From Planctomicrobium piriforme (lineage in GTDB: Bacteria > Planctomycetota > Planctomycetia > Pirellulales > PNKZ01): a stretch of 8,029 nt of DNA. The stretch covers positions 1 through 8,029 of the forward strand of contig CAMCTH010000194.1 of the NCBI GenBank assembly GCA_945877965.1. The letters are read 5' to 3'. Position numbers and translations under genes: made by a program. The notes below the pieces were generated by a model. It did no database searches. It worked only from the letters and a program-made list of their open reading frames with translations, and was not told the DNA's origin. Positions 6,330-8,029 of this stretch are shown here, piece by piece; the first letter of the stretch is position 1; the number at the start of each line of letters is the position of its first letter.

Positions 6330-6541
6330 AACTCGACGAGTCGGACACGGAAGCCTCCCATCAGAACAACCGACGCAGCGTTGTTTCCTCGTACATCGCT
6401 AGCCAGCAGCAATTGGCCTGCTTCCGATTGGATTGGATCGAGATGCTCAAGGCGGCGGTGGCAACGAACGCCGTGCCGAAGTGGGGGCCTCTTGCGTGGT
6501 TCGATGAATACCGTGGGCAGATGATCGAGGCTCTTCAGTAA
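6299..6541 (+). CDS. Small hypothetical protein (80 aa), doubtful
   Basis: ATG 6299 overlaps the end of the previous small ORF by 31 bases in another frame; a purine-rich stretch (GGAGAGGCAGG) lies about ten bases upstream. The product is Ser/Gln-rich at first and then has a segment rich in Trp and aromatic residues (FRLDWIEMLKAAV, PKWGPLAWFDEYRGQMI) that looks more protein-like than a random frame. No family is recognised. It may be the out-of-frame end of a longer decayed gene that began at 6168. Confidence 0.3.
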   Translation: MCSRLSISSLKLDESDTEASHQNNRRSVVSSYIASQQQLACFRLDWIEMLKAAVATNAVPKWGPLAWFDEYRGQMIEALQ

Positions 6542-6613
6542 TCGGTCATCGTTCCGTTCGTTCTCGGGAAGCGATGTTGCTGCTTGTGGATTCCACCTCA
6601 GACGGCAAATCAT

Positions 6614-6647
6614 AAAAAATGGGTCAAATCAGTTCGTCCTGTGATTT
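6614..6647 (-). terminator. Possible terminator of the protease gene
   Basis: On the minus strand, 22 bases after the protease stop, AAATCA (6647-6642) and TGATTT (6631-6626) can pair around a 10-base loop, followed by a run of six T (6619-6614). The stem is short and AT-rich and the T-run is separated from it by six bases, so this is weak. Confidence 0.28.
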
Positions 6648-6669
6648 CTCCCCTTAATGAACGTAAGTG

Positions 6670-7977
6670 TTATTTGGTCTTATCCCCTGCCGCATTAGTT
6701 GACCATATATCAGGGAAAGCGATGTTGTAGCGCGCAGTGTAAGTCGCACGCAGTAGCGTGAACATCTGGTTGATGATGGTATTTTTAGCAGCCACCTCTT
6801 GCTCATGCGCTGCAAGCGTCATGAATGCCTGCTGCGTGAACATGTCAGATTGTAGAGTGGCGTAATAGCTTGGATTTAGCGCGGCGACAAGTACTGTGTC
6901 AGGAATTGGAGGATTCTGCGAAGTCTTCAAAGCGTCAGCGGCTGAAGAATAAATCAATGAAAGCTTAAGCATGTTGTCAGAATCGATCGCTGCCAATAGC
7001 GACAGTTCAACGTCGATTCCGCTCGGGTCAAGCTTCTTCGTTGCTGCTGCTTGAGCGGCTAATTCGCGACTCCGGTTGTACCAATACGTCATGACGTGCT
7101 TTGGTGCAATTGTTATCGGACGCATTCGCAACTGCTTAAGATTTGATTCTTTGATTAGCTGTCCATAGGCTTTCCAAAATGCAAGCGTTTTGGTTCCGTT
7201 TGACGGCGCAAAAACGCTAATATTCGCGCGAGGCTTTGGCAGTAAGGATAGGGTTTGTTCGGGGCCAAGATTGAGCATCAACGTTCTTAGATGCTCTGCG
7301 GCAACTGCAAAATTCAAATTCTGCCCGCCGCCGCGCGACCAAGTATTGACTCCAATAACATCCCCTTTTGAGTTCAACAAAGGACCGCCACTATTTCCCG
7401 GAGAAATTGGAGCCGATGATTGAACCCATTTTGTCAGCACTGAATATCCAAGCGCACCATAAACATCAATTCCCAATTCTTTTAGAAAGGTTTCGCGTAT
7501 GTCCGCACCGGACCGGATGCCTGATGCGATGCCGTCCGCTACTGTCCCGGTTAAGCCTTTGGGAGACCCGATAGCGAACACCTGTTCGCCCGGCTCGGGA
7601 GCAACGGTAGATAAGGAAAGCGAAATCGTCAGCGACTTATTTTGTGGAATTCGAATAAGTGCCAAGTCGTGTTCAGCACTGATAGAAACAAATCCGGTGC
7701 ATGCGACCGATGTCCCATCCCCAAATTTAACAGTTGCTTCCTTAGCACCTTCAACAACATGATAATTTGTCGCGATTAGTCGTTTGTCTACGTCGACGAC
7801 GAAGCCGCTACCGCTTCCGACATCAGTCTCAATAAAAACGACGGCTTGACTAACTCGTTTAATTACTTCGGTAATGCTCTCATTGGGTTCCGCCGATCGA
7901 ACGTCTCCGACCGTCGATAGGCAAAGCAATGCAACGGGCATACAGGCAGCGATCGTGGAAATTATAGAGTTTTTCAT
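6670..7977 (-). CDS. Secreted HtrA-like (S1C) serine protease without PDZ, with unknown C-terminal domain
   Basis: A 435-residue protein. Residues 1-29 are a signal peptide (KN at the start, hydrophobic core, cleavage near VRSA|EP), so it acts outside the cytoplasm. Residues about 35-235 are a trypsin-like domain of the HtrA/DegP type: His73 in TNYHVV, Asp104 in EHDLALIRI and Ser196 in GNSGGPLL form the full catalytic triad, with GSGSGFVV before it and IGSPKGL (137-143) and LNFAVAAEHL (221-230) in family positions. HtrA proteins normally continue into PDZ domains; here the last ~200 residues (about 245-435) show no PDZ pattern and are a mainly helical, Ala- and Ser-rich region I cannot assign. 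The gene is visibly AT-richer than the other genes in the window and lies next to an integration scar, suggesting transfer. The start ATG has only a weak TAGGTG upstream. Likely role: protein quality control or processing outside the cytoplasm; the substrate is unknown. Confidence 0.88.
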   Translation of the reverse strand: MKNSIISTIAACMPVALLCLSTVGDVRSAEPNESITEVIKRVSQAVVFIETDVGSGSGFVVDVDKRLIATNYHVVEGAKEATVKFGDGTSVACTGFVSISAEHDLALIRIPQNKSLTISLSLSTVAPEPGEQVFAIGSPKGLTGTVADGIASGIRSGADIRETFLKELGIDVYGALGYSVLTKWVQSSAPISPGNSGGPLLNSKGDVIGVNTWSRGGGQNLNFAVAAEHLRTLMLNLGPEQTLSLLPKPRANISVFAPSNGTKTLAFWKAYGQLIKESNLKQLRMRPITIAPKHVMTYWYNRSRELAAQAAATKKLDPSGIDVELSLLAAIDSDNMLKLSLIYSSAADALKTSQNPPIPDTVLVAALNPSYYATLQSDMFTQQAFMTLAAHEQEVAAKNTIINQMFTLLRATYTARYNIAFPDIWSTNAAGDKTK

Positions 7978-8029
7978 CGAGACACCTAACCTAGACGTGA
8001 CCGACAGAAGTCCAAGTTAGTCAGGAATA
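7978..8029. other. Upstream edge of the protease gene
   Basis: These 52 bases precede the leftward protease gene. On the minus strand a TTGGAC (8019-8014) could be a -35 element, but no good -10 follows at the right spacing. Nothing else is visible before the window ends. Confidence 0.3.

Noticed and set aside
1..8029. CRISPR array, transposase or retroelement
   Set aside because: No regularly spaced repeats and no transposase or reverse transcriptase motifs were seen; the 25-base repeat has only two copies.

Overview
The window looks like chromosomal DNA of a planctomycete. The strongest pointer is the left-edge gene, a secreted c-type cytochrome protein with the PSCyt1 plus DUF1549 layout that is abundant in, and nearly diagnostic of, this phylum. 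An integrase tail of a style I associate with planctomycete genomes supports this. Most of the window is GC-rich; the right-hand end is clearly AT-richer.

Left part (1-1441): the 5' end of the PSCyt1/DUF1549 gene runs leftward off the window, apparently from a TTG start and with a reasonable promoter about 90 bases upstream. It is separated by about 560 bases of non-coding DNA from a rightward two-gene unit. That unit (1442-3456) is a membrane di-iron fatty acid desaturase-like protein followed, with an ATGA stop/start overlap, by a MetX-like alpha/beta hydrolase with an intact Ser-Asp-His triad. The overlap suggests that the two proteins act together, perhaps on a lipid or other acyl substrate.

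Middle (3457-5439): a gap holding a hairpin that may end the operon, then a polytopic membrane protein resembling GT-C (ArnT/PMT-like) glycosyltransferases with its own good ribosome binding site.

Right-middle (5440-6541): an integration scar. It holds the C-terminal tail of a tyrosine recombinase (its last catalytic His and Tyr are present, the rest missing), a 46-base 3' portion of a tRNA-Glu(CTC)-like gene on the opposite strand, a 25-base direct repeat on either side of that tRNA piece, the tail of a small helical protein, and two short overlapping ORFs of unknown nature. I read this as what remains of an integrative element that used a tRNA gene as its attachment site.

Right end (6542-8029): a leftward, AT-richer gene for a secreted HtrA-like (S1C) serine protease without PDZ domains, carrying an unrecognised C-terminal domain of about 190 residues. 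Its base composition and its position beside the scar suggest horizontal acquisition. I see no CRISPR array, rRNA or complete tRNA.
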